64,000 nt of DNA from Candidatus Nitrospira allomarina (GTDB lineage: Bacteria; Nitrospirota; Nitrospiria; Nitrospirales; UBA8639): positions 2,663,001 to 2,727,000 of the forward strand of contig NZ_CP116967.1 of the NCBI RefSeq assembly GCF_032050975.1, given 5' to 3'. Below are positions 1 through 9,904 of this stretch, one piece after another (position 1 is the stretch's first letter; each line of letters opens with the position of its first letter). The notes beneath the pieces are model-generated. The model did no database searches. It had not been told where the DNA came from and saw only the letters and a program-made list of their open reading frames with translations. Made by a program: the position numbers and the translations under genes.

Positions 1-2
1 GC

Positions 3-1109
3 GAATTGATTCTGACGGAACAGCGGGAACGACGCAGAATTGCCGAGGAACTTCATGATTTTCTGGCCCAACTCCTTGTGGCCTGCCGTTTGCGAGTCAA
101 CAGACTGGAGCAGGCGGTAAGTGCCGAAGGACAGGTGCTTCCGGTTCTTCACGAAATTGATCGCATTCTCGACCAATCGTTGGGATATACGCGCTCGCTG
201 GTGGCCCAGCTGGTCCCATCGGTGTTGTATCAATTCGGGTTAATAAAGGCATTGCAATGGTTGGCCGAGGATATGAAACAATATGGACTCGCGGTGGAAG
301 TCAGGATGGAGCGCGACCATCTGACGCTCACTGAGAATGAGGCGGTGCTTCTGTTTCAATCCATTCGTGAACTGATGATGAATGTGGTGAAACATGCCGG
401 CGTGGACACCGTTTCTCTGGCCGTCAGCCTTTCCTCATCGAATGAGATTTGTATTGAAATTTCGGATCGGGGCGTTGGCTTCGATCCCGACCTCATCGAA
501 CAACACAGTCATACATCCAATCAATTCGGACTGTTCAGTATTCGAGAGCGCATGTCTTTATTAGGCGGCCGGATGGTTATAGACTCGAGTGCCGGGTCCG
601 GGACACGCATCCGCTTGTATGTAGCCTTATCCGAACAGGACCCATTACATGTGATCCTACCAGTTGCAGATGGTGCACCTTTAATACCCCAGAAAACCAA
701 GCAGGGTTCGAGTCCGCAAATGTCCTCGGGCTATCGAGTCCTTTTAGTCGATGATCATGCGGTGGTTCGACAGGGATTACGAAGTCTGCTGGATGCCTGG
801 TCCGATGTCGAGGTCGTCGGAGAAGCCGGGGATGGGATTGAAGCCATCCGTCTGACAGAATCTCTGCAACCGGATGTGGTGGTCATGGATATTAACATGC
901 CAAACATGAATGGTATTGAGGCCACCAGGCACATTCGACAGAACCACCCAAATATTCATGTGATCGGATTATCGGTTCGTCAGGATAAGGAAACGGAACA
1001 AGCTATGTGTGAAGCCGGTGCGGCCGGATACTTGTCCAAGGAAACTGCCGGACAGGATCTGTATCGCATGATGGCCAATGTCGTCAGATTGCATCAACAC
1101 TTCACATAA
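3..1109 (+). CDS. Hybrid HisKA_3 histidine kinase with C-terminal receiver (5' end outside window)
   Basis: The reading frame is open to the window edge, so the N-terminal sensor part is missing. Visible from the first codons is a HisKA_3 dimerisation/phosphoacceptor segment (RERRRIAEELHDFLAQLL, His near residue 17 of the visible part), then an HATPase domain (N-box ELMMNVVKHAG, G-box DRGVGFD, about residues 105-210), a linker, and a NarL-type receiver (about 243-360) with phospho-acceptor Asp295 in VVMDINMP. No helix-turn-helix follows the receiver, so output is probably phosphotransfer or protein contact rather than DNA binding. Family knowledge: HisKA_3 kinases usually pair with LuxR/NarL regulators. 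The same kinase core recurs three times in this window. Stop is 130 bases before the BON gene. Confidence 0.9.
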   Translation, partial: ELILTEQRERRRIAEELHDFLAQLLVACRLRVNRLEQAVSAEGQVLPVLHEIDRILDQSLGYTRSLVAQLVPSVLYQFGLIKALQWLAEDMKQYGLAVEVRMERDHLTLTENEAVLLFQSIRELMMNVVKHAGVDTVSLAVSLSSSNEICIEISDRGVGFDPDLIEQHSHTSNQFGLFSIRERMSLLGGRMVIDSSAGSGTRIRLYVALSEQDPLHVILPVADGAPLIPQKTKQGSSPQMSSGYRVLLVDDHAVVRQGLRSLLDAWSDVEVVGEAGDGIEAIRLTESLQPDVVVMDINMPNMNGIEATRHIRQNHPNIHVIGLSVRQDKETEQAMCEAGAAGYLSKETAGQDLYRMMANVVRLHQHFT

Positions 1110-1241
1110 GCCAACGCAGTTTCTGAATCCCGGATATTTTCTGTTCATGCCCGCCACATTTGTCAACTGACATTCCCGGTGTTTTTCCTCATTGTAACCA
1201 AGACCACTTCTGCTCATGTTTCAGTTAATGAGGGAACGCAT

Positions 1242-2744
1242 TTGCCGGTTTACACTGCCATACTTGTTTTGGTTTTCGGCCTATTGGCCGGTCCTGGACT
1301 GGCCGCTGAGGATGTGGAAAATACCGCCGAGGTGACCGGAGAAGAGGTTGAGAAGGTTCAGGATATCGGTATAGCCGTGGCCATTAAAAACCGGTTGTCC
1401 CGGGTCGATCGCAAATCTTTTTCCACAATTGAAGTGTCGGTGAAGGAGGGCATAGCCACGCTGACCGGGACAGCCGACAGTCTTTGGATTCAGCAGCGTG
1501 CTACGGAAATTTCCCAGGCTATCCGAGGCGTTCGAGGGGTCATCGATCGCATTACAGTGGGTCCGGTCGGTACAACCAACGATGCTGCCCTGAAAAAATA
1601 TCTTGAATACCTTTTACGAGAGGATCCTGTGGTGGAACGCGACGACATTCATGTGGATGTGGTCAAGGGGGTCCTCACCCTGAAGGGGCGGGTGCACTCC
1701 CGGCAAGAAAAACACACGGCGCTCAGTTTAGGAAAAATGATCAAAGGCATTCGAGAGGTTCGGGACTTTCTGACGGTGGAGAACGTTCGAGATAGGCCCG
1801 ACTCAATCCTGAAGGAGGAAATCACCCATCGCCTGGCATTTGATGTCTGGGTGGTCAACCCATCTCTCTTGCACGTCCGGATAGAACAAGGTCGTGCGAT
1901 TCTGACAGGACAGGTGGGAAGCGTGTATGAAAAAAGTCGGATTGCCGAACTGGCATGGGTCGAGGGTGTCCGGTCCGTGGATGTGAGCGGTATCGTCATT
2001 AATTGGGGGTCGCAGGATCCGATGATGCGGACTCAGCGTCCCGTGTTTACGGACAGGGAAATTTCCAATGCCATTCAAAAAGTGCTGGCGTATGATCGTC
2101 GCGTCGCTCCATTCGGGATCAGTGTGACCGTAAAAAACGGGACGGTGACCCTGAAAGGAAATGTCCCCTTTCTCTCCATTAGACGTGAGGCTGAGCAAAA
2201 CGCCAATAATACTGTCGGGGTGCAATCCGTGAACAATCTCATAACAGTCCAGTCCAAAGCGACTCCAAAAGATGCCGATATTCATGCCCGGTTATTGGCC
2301 GCGTTTTCACAAGATCCTGTCTTGGAGCCCTTCACTCTTGGGGGGGCGGTCAAAAAGGGAGCCGTCCTGCTGACGGGGACCGTCGATTCAATTTATGAAC
2401 GAAATCATGCCGAAAACGTGGCTTCCCGGATCCGAGGCGTGACAAGCCTGACCAATCACATCAGCTTTTCAAATCCCGAAATCGAAAAAACGGATTGGGA
2501 AATTCAACTGGATTTCGAAAACCAGGTGTGGTGGAGCCCATTCTTATCGAGCCAGGATATTGTGGCGACGGTGGAAGATGGGAAGGCCACCTTGTCCGGA
2601 TCAGTTCAACATATGCACCAACGGCTGATGGCGGAACAGCAGGCGTTTGAGGCGGGAGCCTCGATAGTCATCAACCGGTTGCGAGTCGGAAAATCTCTCC
2701 CTGCTTCTAAGTTGTCAGGCCAAGAACTTTATGCCCGACGTTGA
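1242..2744 (+). CDS. Exported protein with six BON domains
   Basis: After a signal peptide (PVYTAILVLVFGLLAGPGLAA) the protein is made of six successive BON repeats of about 70 residues, each showing the pattern of a short helix, a (V/I)xVxxGxxxLxGxV strand pair, and a closing helix-strand ending in a hydrophobic VxN/VxD-type segment. BON domains (OsmY type) are thought to bind phospholipid surfaces or stabilise the envelope under osmotic stress. I chose the TTG at 1242 because GAGGGA lies six bases before it and it places the signal peptide at the very N-terminus; the longer ORF from 1179 adds 21 residues without a ribosome site. Six repeats is more than the usual one to three. Substrate or partner is unknown. 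Confidence 0.8.
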   Translation: MPVYTAILVLVFGLLAGPGLAAEDVENTAEVTGEEVEKVQDIGIAVAIKNRLSRVDRKSFSTIEVSVKEGIATLTGTADSLWIQQRATEISQAIRGVRGVIDRITVGPVGTTNDAALKKYLEYLLREDPVVERDDIHVDVVKGVLTLKGRVHSRQEKHTALSLGKMIKGIREVRDFLTVENVRDRPDSILKEEITHRLAFDVWVVNPSLLHVRIEQGRAILTGQVGSVYEKSRIAELAWVEGVRSVDVSGIVINWGSQDPMMRTQRPVFTDREISNAIQKVLAYDRRVAPFGISVTVKNGTVTLKGNVPFLSIRREAEQNANNTVGVQSVNNLITVQSKATPKDADIHARLLAAFSQDPVLEPFTLGGAVKKGAVLLTGTVDSIYERNHAENVASRIRGVTSLTNHISFSNPEIEKTDWEIQLDFENQVWWSPFLSSQDIVATVEDGKATLSGSVQHMHQRLMAEQQAFEAGASIVINRLRVGKSLPASKLSGQELYARR

Positions 2745-2865
2745 AATTCCGGTCGGGCAAGTTCAGGACAAATCCAATTCACGCTGACCCACATCGTTTC
2801 AAGTGTTGGATGCCCCAAAGGAAGGGATGAGATCCGCTCCATGGTTGGATTACGTAATTAACCTC

Positions 2866-2886
2866 AAGGGTTAAGGAGAGTGGCGC
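2866..2886 (+). promoter_or_regulatory. AGGGTT-N6-AGT motif, copy 1
   Basis: AAGGGTT, six bases, AGT, then GGCGC. It lies about 80 bases upstream of the STAS start at 2965 and points toward it. It is one of eight similar sites in this window (see findings). Confidence 0.45.
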
Positions 2887-2964
2887 AAAAAACCGGGATG
2901 CGTAAAATTGAAAGAATTTTTTATACCGTTGTTATTCTCATCACCTATAGGGAGGTCGATTGTT

Positions 2965-3402
2965 ATGAAATGCACCATTAGCACCCCTGGCCAACATGTG
3001 GTTCTGACACTCACCGTGGATCTCAGTATTAATACCCCTAATTTGAGTCGAACCGATTTAATATTGGATCGTGTGGTCTCGTCACCGATTTCCATCCTCA
3101 TTTTAGATTTACGGTCCTTGTCATGTGTGAATTCCTTTGGGACCTGGACCATCCTCCAGATTGTATTTAAAGCCAGGGAGCAGGGGAAAGGTGTGTTCCT
3201 TTACAACGTACAACCTTCTATACAACCCTATTTGAAAGAAGCGGGAATACTTGAACTGTCCACCACCATTGATACCCAGGAGGAGCTTGGAAATGTGTTG
3301 GAAGGGAATTACCGGCTTCCGAGGTCATGTGCAAATGGGGGAAACGTGAAGACCTCATTTCAGGAAAGCCAAGTACCATCTGCCGGAATAGCATCGTTGT
3401 AG
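2965..3402 (+). CDS. STAS-domain protein (anti-sigma factor antagonist-like)
   Basis: A 145-residue single-domain protein of the STAS fold: alternating strands and helices with the central segment LILDLRSLSCVNSFGTW, which corresponds to the conserved DLSxVxxxDSSG region that carries the phosphorylatable serine in SpoIIAA-type antagonists; a serine (in VNSFG) is present. Such proteins act in partner-switching with an anti-sigma kinase. No RsbW-type kinase or sigma factor gene is adjacent, so its partner is not visible here. Start chosen at the ATG at 2965, preceded nine bases upstream by GGAGG; the longer ORF from 2908 has no such site. The C-terminal 25 residues look unstructured. Confidence 0.75.
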   Translation: MKCTISTPGQHVVLTLTVDLSINTPNLSRTDLILDRVVSSPISILILDLRSLSCVNSFGTWTILQIVFKAREQGKGVFLYNVQPSIQPYLKEAGILELSTTIDTQEELGNVLEGNYRLPRSCANGGNVKTSFQESQVPSAGIASL

Positions 3403-3617
3403 AAAAAGCGCCAGGCTTCAGAAAGGTATTTGTCTTGTTGCGAGGCGTAGGGACCCAGAAGGAAGACCGACGAACAGAATATGTTGATCCCGTGTAAACG
3501 ACTGGGCAGGGATACCAAGGGAGAATAAAATCGGATGATCTTCGGCGCATGCGCTTTCGTTGAAACTGTGAGGTAGGGTAAAGTTCACACGCACTTTCCA
3601 GAAAGCCGAAGCTTCCA

Positions 3618-6600
3618 GTGACTAGAAAAAAAACCCCGTCCAAGGATCGATTAGGCCCTTCGCCTTCCCTCCCACCGAAACCATCTTCAACTGTGCAAAA
3701 ACCACGGAAGTCCCTACGCCCCTCAAAGTCTCCTTCTTCTGCACCAACCCCTTCACCACCTCCCCAGGGGGGAATGACTGATGCACCGTCCAACGCTTTT
3801 CCCATCGTCGGGATCGGCGCTTCGGCCGGAGGACTCGAGGCATTGTGCCGGTTCTTTTCAACACTTCCAGACAATAGCGGAATGGGGTTTGTGGTGATCC
3901 AGCACCTGGCTCCCGATCGCGAAAGCCTTATGCCGGAATTGCTGGCGCGGAAAACCTCGCTGCCGATTCATGTCGCGGCAGATGAAACGCTAGTCGAACC
4001 CAATCATATTTATATCATTCCGCCCAATACGCAATTGAGCATCGATGGTGGGTTTCTGCGAGTGGACCGGCCTTCACAAATTCATGGCTTTCGAACGCCC
4101 GTTGATAAGTTTTTCAAATCCCTGGCCGAAGATCAAGGTCCATTTGCCATCGGGGTGATTCTGTCCGGCGCGGGGTCCGACGGAGCAGTCGGGCTTCGAT
4201 TCGTGAAGGAACATGGCGGGTTAACGATTGCCCAATCAACGGAAACGGCCCAATTTTCCGGAATGCCGACGAGTGCCATTCTGACCGGATTAATCGATTA
4301 TATCCTCCCGGTCGAAGCCATCGCGGAGGCGCTGATTCTCTATGCGAAATATTTATACGATCTCCGGGACGGAAAGGGCCTGGAAACCCTTCGTGCCGAA
4401 GCGCTGACTCACTTAGAGGTGATTTGCTCGCATCTGTACCGTCGGACCGGACACGATTTCCATGGTTACAAACGGAATACGATGGGTCGGCGGGTTCAGC
4501 GGCGCATGCAGATTCTGCACATTACCTCTCCCGCGCAATATGTCAGACGATTGCGGGAGGACCCGGAAGAAGTCGATGCGCTCTTTAAGGAGCTGTTAAT
4601 CGGTGTGACCCAATTTTTTAGAGATCCGGAAGCCTTTGCGTTTTTCTCCGACACGATCATCCCTAAGATCGTGAAATCCAAACACAACAATGAAACCATC
4701 CGGATCTGGATACCGGGTTGTTCGACGGGAGAAGAAGTCTATTCGCTCGCTATCCTTTTTTATGAATACCTCCATCGGGAACATCTTAACATTCCTCTTC
4801 AAATCTTCGGGACGGATATCGATGAGCGGGCATTGGATATTGCCCGCCGTGGGCAATATCCGGAAAGCATTCAGGAAGATGTGCTGCCCGATCGACTGTC
4901 CTTGTTCTTTGAACAGGACGGGTCCTGTTATCGGGTTGCCAAGGTGATCCGTGAGGTATGCATTTTTTCCTTTCATAATCTCGTCGGTAATCCCCCGTTT
5001 TCTCGCATGGATGTCATATCATGCCGGAACCTGTTGATCTACATGGAACCCACTCTTCAGAATCAGATGTTTGCCGTGTTTCATTATTCCCTCAACCCGG
5101 AGGGCTACCTGTTTCTCGGCGCGTCGGAACAGGCGGAAGACCAAACCCGATTCTTTCGCCCCGTGAATAAACGCTTTCGGGTATTTCAACCAAAAGAGAT
5201 CATGCGCCGCACGTTTCCCAAGTTCCCGATACAGGGACCGCGTGGCACCATGCCCACTCCGAAACCGGCTTTTTTCCCCCAGATTCAGGATCCCTTCATT
5301 CACACCTTCGATCAACTGGTCAGAGAGGAGTACGGCCCTCCCGGGGTGTTGATCGATAAAGAGTGCCAGGTGCAATACGTCTCCGGCCGGACCGGGACCT
5401 ATCTGCAGCTTCCCTCCGGTTCGGTCAACGTGAATTTGATCAATATGGTCATGCCGGATTTGCGTATGCCGTTGCGATCCGGCATTTTGAAGGCCGTGAA
5501 AACCGGCAAGGAGGTGGTCCTCCCCAATATTCAATTGACCGTGAATGATGATATGCAATCTGTGGATATCATTGTCCGTCCGCTTTTTCATGCCAAGCAA
5601 TCGTCCGATCTGCTGATGGTGGTCTTCCGTGAGAAAGGGCTGATCCGGAAACCTTCCAAAGACTCGAAGAAATACTCGAAAGGCGAGCACCGGACGATAA
5701 AGGAATTGGAGCAGGAAATTGACTCCACCAGGGAGCATTTGCAAACGGCGCTGGAAGAACTGGAGACCTCCAACCAGGAATTGAAATCTTCCAATCAGGA
5801 ATTGATGTCGGTCAATGAAGAACTGCAATCCGCGAATGAAGAATTGCAAACGTCTACCGAGGAATTGCAATCGATTAACGAAGAATTAGAAACGGTCAAT
5901 GCTCAACTGTCCGGAAAATTGGAGGAATTGGATCACGCCAATAGCGATATGGAAAATCTTTTCCGGACGACGAATATCGCCACATTATTTCTCAATGCCG
6001 ACTTATGTATTCAGAAATACACTCCGGCGGCCCAAAAAATGTTCCAGTTTTTAGATACCGATATTGGCCGACCCATTACACAATTGTCCTCATTTTCCAG
6101 AGACGAAACGTTATTGGCAGGTATTCGGGACGTGCTGCGCACCTCACGGCCCAACGAACAGACTCACCGAATTTTTCAAGACCCTCGGACATTCTTCACA
6201 CGAATGACTCCCTACCAATCCAGTGACGGTCAGACCCAGGGAGTTGTGCTGACTTTTGTGGATATTTCGAAGCTTCGCCAGGCGGAAGATCAAGTGCTCC
6301 GTTTCTCTCAACAACAGAAAGTGATGGCGGAGTTCGCACAGTTGGCGCTCCAGGAAAGAGATGTGCAGAAGGTCATGGACGAATGTGTCAGACTTCTGAG
6401 TCAGACCTTACCGATTGAAATGGCTAAAGTGCTGGAAATATTGCCGGGAGAACGGTCCCTCCTTCTTCGCGCCGGGGTAGGATGGAAAGAGGGATTGGTC
6501 GGCCAGGCCGTGGTGAGTGCCGATCAAAACTCCCAGGCAGGGTATACGCTGATAAGCCAAAAGCCGGTTATCGTCAAGGATCTATCGGCGGAAAGCCGGT

Positions 6601-7982
6601 TTTCCGGTCCTTCCCTATTGATTGATCATCAGGTGGTCAGTGGCATGAGTTGCATTATCCGGGATCAGGCAGGCAATCCGCATGGAGTCCTCGGTGTGCA
6701 TACAACATCACATAGGGAGTTCCGGGAGAAGGAGGTGGAGTTCCTCCAAGCCATGGCCAATATTCTTGCCTCGGCCATACACCGGAAAAATATCGAAACT
6801 CAACTGCAGTTCGTGACCGAATCCTTGGAACGCCGCGTGGATGAGCGGACACAGGATCTCGTTCAGCACCAACACCGACTGCGTCAAATGTCGCTAGACC
6901 TTATTCTTACCGAGCAACGGGAACGGCGGCGCATTGCCACCGAATTGCATGATTATTTAGGGCAGTTGCTGGTTGTCGGAAAGATAAAAATCAGTCAATT
7001 GCTGCAAACCGATCTTTCGAATCAGCAGGCGCCTCTTGTGCGGGAAATGGAAGAGTCTCTGGATGAGGCGTTGCAATACACTCGGGATCTCATTCCTCAA
7101 ATCAGTCCGCCCATTTTGTATGAATTCGGGTTTTTGGCGGCCGTCCGATGGTTGTCCGAAAAAATGAAACGGTATGATTTGCACGTCACGGTGGCATCCC
7201 ATGTTGATGAAGATCAATTGAATCTTTCCGAATCCGTCTCAATTATCCTGTATCAGGCCATCAGGGAATTATTGCTGAATGTGATGAAACATGCCCAGAC
7301 TCAGGAAGCTTCCATTCTGATCAATCAAGTCTCGTCAGAGGTGTTTGGAGTAGAAGTCGCGGATCGCGGATGTGGTTTTGATCTGTCCTCAACACGTGAA
7401 ACCCATTCCCCCTTTGACAAATTCGGCCTGTTGAACGTGCAAGAACGCATAGAAAGTCTTGGAGGCGAATGTGAGGTCCTTTCCAGGATCGGGGAGGGCA
7501 CTCGAGTGCTGATTAAAGTGCCTATTTCCGTGCAAGGCGCTGATGAAGAATCCCTTCAGTCCTCCTCTTCTCCCAAAGCGGTCCGGGTTTCGAATTCCCG
7601 AAAAACGGAGGAGGGTATCCGGGTTGTCCTTGCGGATGACCACCCCATATTTCGTGAAGGATTGGGCACCATGTTAAATGCCTGCCCCGATATTCAGGTG
7701 GTCGGAGAGGCCGAAAACGGCGAACAGGCTGTCGAGCTTGTTCAGACTCTTCACCCTGATGTGGTGGTGATGGATATCAATATGCCGGTGATGAACGGAA
7801 TAGAAGCCACGCGTCTCATTAAAGCCAGCCACCCGGCAGTCTATATCATCGGCTTGTCCATGCATGGGGATCAAATCGTGTCAAATAATTTTGCTGAGGC
7901 TGGAGGGGACGAATATGTGTCCAAAGGGGATTCGTTCGGTTCCTTCGCCGAGGTCATTCGATCCAGTCAAAAAAATCGATGA
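3618..7982 (+). CDS. CheB-CheR-PAS-GAF-histidine kinase-receiver hybrid
   Basis: A 1454-residue fusion. A Pro/Ser-rich leader (1-55) is followed by a CheB methylesterase domain with the Ser69 (GASAGG), His96 (VIQHLAPD) and Asp188 (SGAGSDGA) triad; a CheR methyltransferase (about 262-530, SAM loop PGCSTGEEVYS); a long coiled coil of SNQELxS/NEELQ repeats (about 690-775) typical of CheB-CheR-PAS proteins; a PAS domain (777-895); a GAF domain (905-1065); HisKA_3 with His1111 (TELHDYLGQLL); HATPase; and a NarL-type receiver with Asp1386. All catalytic residues looked for are present. No MCP, CheA or CheW is in the window, so its methylation target is unknown. GTG at 3618 is the open start; ATG at 3774 directly before the CheB domain, preceded by GGGGGGAA, is an alternative. 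Confidence 0.92.
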   Translation: MTRKKTPSKDRLGPSPSLPPKPSSTVQKPRKSLRPSKSPSSAPTPSPPPQGGMTDAPSNAFPIVGIGASAGGLEALCRFFSTLPDNSGMGFVVIQHLAPDRESLMPELLARKTSLPIHVAADETLVEPNHIYIIPPNTQLSIDGGFLRVDRPSQIHGFRTPVDKFFKSLAEDQGPFAIGVILSGAGSDGAVGLRFVKEHGGLTIAQSTETAQFSGMPTSAILTGLIDYILPVEAIAEALILYAKYLYDLRDGKGLETLRAEALTHLEVICSHLYRRTGHDFHGYKRNTMGRRVQRRMQILHITSPAQYVRRLREDPEEVDALFKELLIGVTQFFRDPEAFAFFSDTIIPKIVKSKHNNETIRIWIPGCSTGEEVYSLAILFYEYLHREHLNIPLQIFGTDIDERALDIARRGQYPESIQEDVLPDRLSLFFEQDGSCYRVAKVIREVCIFSFHNLVGNPPFSRMDVISCRNLLIYMEPTLQNQMFAVFHYSLNPEGYLFLGASEQAEDQTRFFRPVNKRFRVFQPKEIMRRTFPKFPIQGPRGTMPTPKPAFFPQIQDPFIHTFDQLVREEYGPPGVLIDKECQVQYVSGRTGTYLQLPSGSVNVNLINMVMPDLRMPLRSGILKAVKTGKEVVLPNIQLTVNDDMQSVDIIVRPLFHAKQSSDLLMVVFREKGLIRKPSKDSKKYSKGEHRTIKELEQEIDSTREHLQTALEELETSNQELKSSNQELMSVNEELQSANEELQTSTEELQSINEELETVNAQLSGKLEELDHANSDMENLFRTTNIATLFLNADLCIQKYTPAAQKMFQFLDTDIGRPITQLSSFSRDETLLAGIRDVLRTSRPNEQTHRIFQDPRTFFTRMTPYQSSDGQTQGVVLTFVDISKLRQAEDQVLRFSQQQKVMAEFAQLALQERDVQKVMDECVRLLSQTLPIEMAKVLEILPGERSLLLRAGVGWKEGLVGQAVVSADQNSQAGYTLISQKPVIVKDLSAESRFSGPSLLIDHQVVSGMSCIIRDQAGNPHGVLGVHTTSHREFREKEVEFLQAMANILASAIHRKNIETQLQFVTESLERRVDERTQDLVQHQHRLRQMSLDLILTEQRERRRIATELHDYLGQLLVVGKIKISQLLQTDLSNQQAPLVREMEESLDEALQYTRDLIPQISPPILYEFGFLAAVRWLSEKMKRYDLHVTVASHVDEDQLNLSESVSIILYQAIRELLLNVMKHAQTQEASILINQVSSEVFGVEVADRGCGFDLSSTRETHSPFDKFGLLNVQERIESLGGECEVLSRIGEGTRVLIKVPISVQGADEESLQSSSSPKAVRVSNSRKTEEGIRVVLADDHPIFREGLGTMLNACPDIQVVGEAENGEQAVELVQTLHPDVVVMDINMPVMNGIEATRLIKASHPAVYIIGLSMHGDQIVSNNFAEAGGDEYVSKGDSFGSFAEVIRSSQKNR

Positions 7983-8399
7983 TGTCTCCTGAACCCGTCA
8001 GATAAGTCATACAGCGCACGGAGTGAACCGGTAGGAATAGGAAGAAAACCTCCGCCCCCCTCCGTATGACTCTTCACGATTCCCTTTGGCGATTCCCAGC
8101 CACCATTGTCATGCTGACCTGAAGGCAAGCATTCAGCTCAGCCGTGAACCGGTCGGGCCGGGCACAGATCCTTCTCTTCTAGGGTGACCTTCTTTCTGAT
8201 AGGCTAAAGGGATCTCTTAACTTGAACCAGCGAAGATCAATTAGATTTTTGACTTGAGTCCTCACGAATTTTGTCCATGTCGGGTGAATGTGCGTTCTGT
8301 TTCACTGTGAGGCACTAGGATGGATGGTGAGTCGGCGAGCCGGTGAGTCTCTACAGAGATGTAGGCTCCCACAATTGGCAATGTATCCCCATTATTCCT
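7983..8399. other. Intergenic stretch, no gene recognised
   Basis: About 400 bases between the large hybrid kinase and the CheB gene. I see only short unsupported ORFs, no clear terminator hairpin and no motif shared with other gaps. Confidence 0.5.
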
Positions 8400-9428
8400 A
8401 TGCAAACATCACATCCCGATATTATTGTCGTAGGAGCGTCGGCAGGAGGTGTTACCACGCTCAAAAAGCTGGTGTCCTATCTTCCCCAGGATTTGCAAGC
8501 TTCGATTTTTGTCGTTCTCCATCTCGGTTCGTATTCGCCTTCCACGCTTGCTTCCATTCTATCGGATGCCGGGTCTGTGCCGGCCACACTTGCCAAACAT
8601 GGAGAGTTCATTTCCTACGGGAGAATGTATATTGCTCCTCCGGATTTTCATCTGCTGATTGATAAGGATGTGCTGGTCCTTTCCAAAGGTCCACGTGAAA
8701 ATCTTTGGCGGCCTTCTATTGACACGTTATTCCGTTCGGCGGCGGTGTCCTATGGCGTGCGGGTCGTGGGGGTTATTTTAACAGGATATCTGGATGATGG
8801 CGTCGCAGGCCTTCTGGCTATCCAGCGGTGCGGGGGGATGATTATGGTTCAGGATCCCGCAGAGGCCATGTTCCCGGATCTGCCGAATAATGTGTTGGCT
8901 CATATGCACGTCGATTTTTGTTTGCCGGTGGAGGATCTGGCCCGCCAACTGATTCAACAGGTCAAGACCCGGCTAGGCCGGGAATTTCCTCCTCCTGAAG
9001 ATCTGCTTGAGGAAAACGTATCGGTCGATGACTATAAAAGTCATCTTCCTCCTCGGCAAGTCAAGGGGGAGGTTGCCGGACTCAGTTGCCCCGAATGCGG
9101 AGGGACCCTTTGGGAACAGACCCAAGGCTCCTTAACCCGGTATCAATGTCACGTCGGACATGGTTTCAGCGAGCAGTCCTTGTTGGCGGGAAAATCGCAC
9201 ACCCTTGACCAGGCCCTGTGGACGGCCTTTCGGCTCATGGAGGAGCGTGTGGCTCTCCTGCGGAAATGTATTGCCAGAGCCCAACACACTGGTCTTCGAC
9301 ACACCCTGAGTTTATATCAAAAAGAGCTGGAACCTCTTCTGCCTCAATTGCAACAATTTCGAGAATTGTTAAGCCAAAAATCTTCATTTCCGTTTGAGCC
9401 GTCCTCGCCAGCCAATACGTCTGAATGA
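8400..9428 (+). CDS. Stand-alone CheB-type methylesterase with C-terminal zinc-ribbon-like segment
   Basis: The N-terminal 190 residues form a CheB esterase domain with the conserved Ser (VVGASAGG), His (VVLHLGSYSP) and Asp (GVILTGYLDDGVAG); it has no receiver domain. Family knowledge: CheB removes methyl esters from glutamates of chemoreceptors. The C-terminal part carries a CPECGG...CHVGHGF cluster, seen in many receiver-less CheB paralogues, followed by a helical tail. Because it lies next to a CheB-CheR-kinase hybrid, I infer both belong to one non-flagellar signalling module. The start is uncertain: ATG at 8400 gives the usual short lead into the domain but has no clear ribosome site; a GTG at 8343 would add 19 residues. 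Confidence 0.85.
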   Translation: MQTSHPDIIVVGASAGGVTTLKKLVSYLPQDLQASIFVVLHLGSYSPSTLASILSDAGSVPATLAKHGEFISYGRMYIAPPDFHLLIDKDVLVLSKGPRENLWRPSIDTLFRSAAVSYGVRVVGVILTGYLDDGVAGLLAIQRCGGMIMVQDPAEAMFPDLPNNVLAHMHVDFCLPVEDLARQLIQQVKTRLGREFPPPEDLLEENVSVDDYKSHLPPRQVKGEVAGLSCPECGGTLWEQTQGSLTRYQCHVGHGFSEQSLLAGKSHTLDQALWTAFRLMEERVALLRKCIARAQHTGLRHTLSLYQKELEPLLPQLQQFRELLSQKSSFPFEPSSPANTSE

Positions 9429-9815
9429 GTGATGCAACAACCTGACGGTTTTTCCTGATTGTTGAGGGGGATGTCCCAAACCGGCTGTTGAACGAATCAA
9501 ATGCTTTTGAGAGCTGTCGGAATTCAAAATTGGACTATCTTCCATGACCGAAGCAGGATGTTCAAAAGGCCTGTCCCGTCCTATGATTTTTTTCAGCTCA
9601 AGTGCGTAACTTTCCAGAAACTTACTATGGATTGGTTTCATGGCGAGTCGGGGGAATTTCGTTATTGTGAATTCCCTTCACGTTGATGCGCACACTGGTC
9701 CTATCTCTTTCTTCATGGGCATGATGTCATCCTACATAGCTTGAATCCCTCTTTCCCTCATTTAAAACTCCCATATTTCATTCGACATTTTTCAAGGGAT
9801 CTTCACGTCTAGACC
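9429..9815. other. Intergenic stretch, no gene recognised
   Basis: Nearly 400 bases without a convincing ORF on either strand. The only notable element is the motif copy at its downstream edge, entered separately. Confidence 0.5.
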
Positions 9816-9837
9816 CAGGGTTTTGGGTAGTAGGCGC
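9816..9837 (+). promoter_or_regulatory. AGGGTT-N6-AGT motif, copy 2
   Basis: CAGGGTT, TTGGGT, AGT, AGGCGC; about 70 bases upstream of, and pointing toward, the zinc-ribbon gene at 9905. Confidence 0.5.
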
Positions 9838-9904
9838 TTTTCGAGTAGGAAACTACAGTCAGACCATGAACATGATTTCTAACCCCAAGAACGAAGGAGG
9901 CCTT

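Noticed and set aside
5019-5870. 283-codon minus-strand ORF with Gln/Phe repeats
   Set aside because: Antisense to the coiled-coil part of the CheB-CheR hybrid; the repeats mirror the NEELQ repeats.
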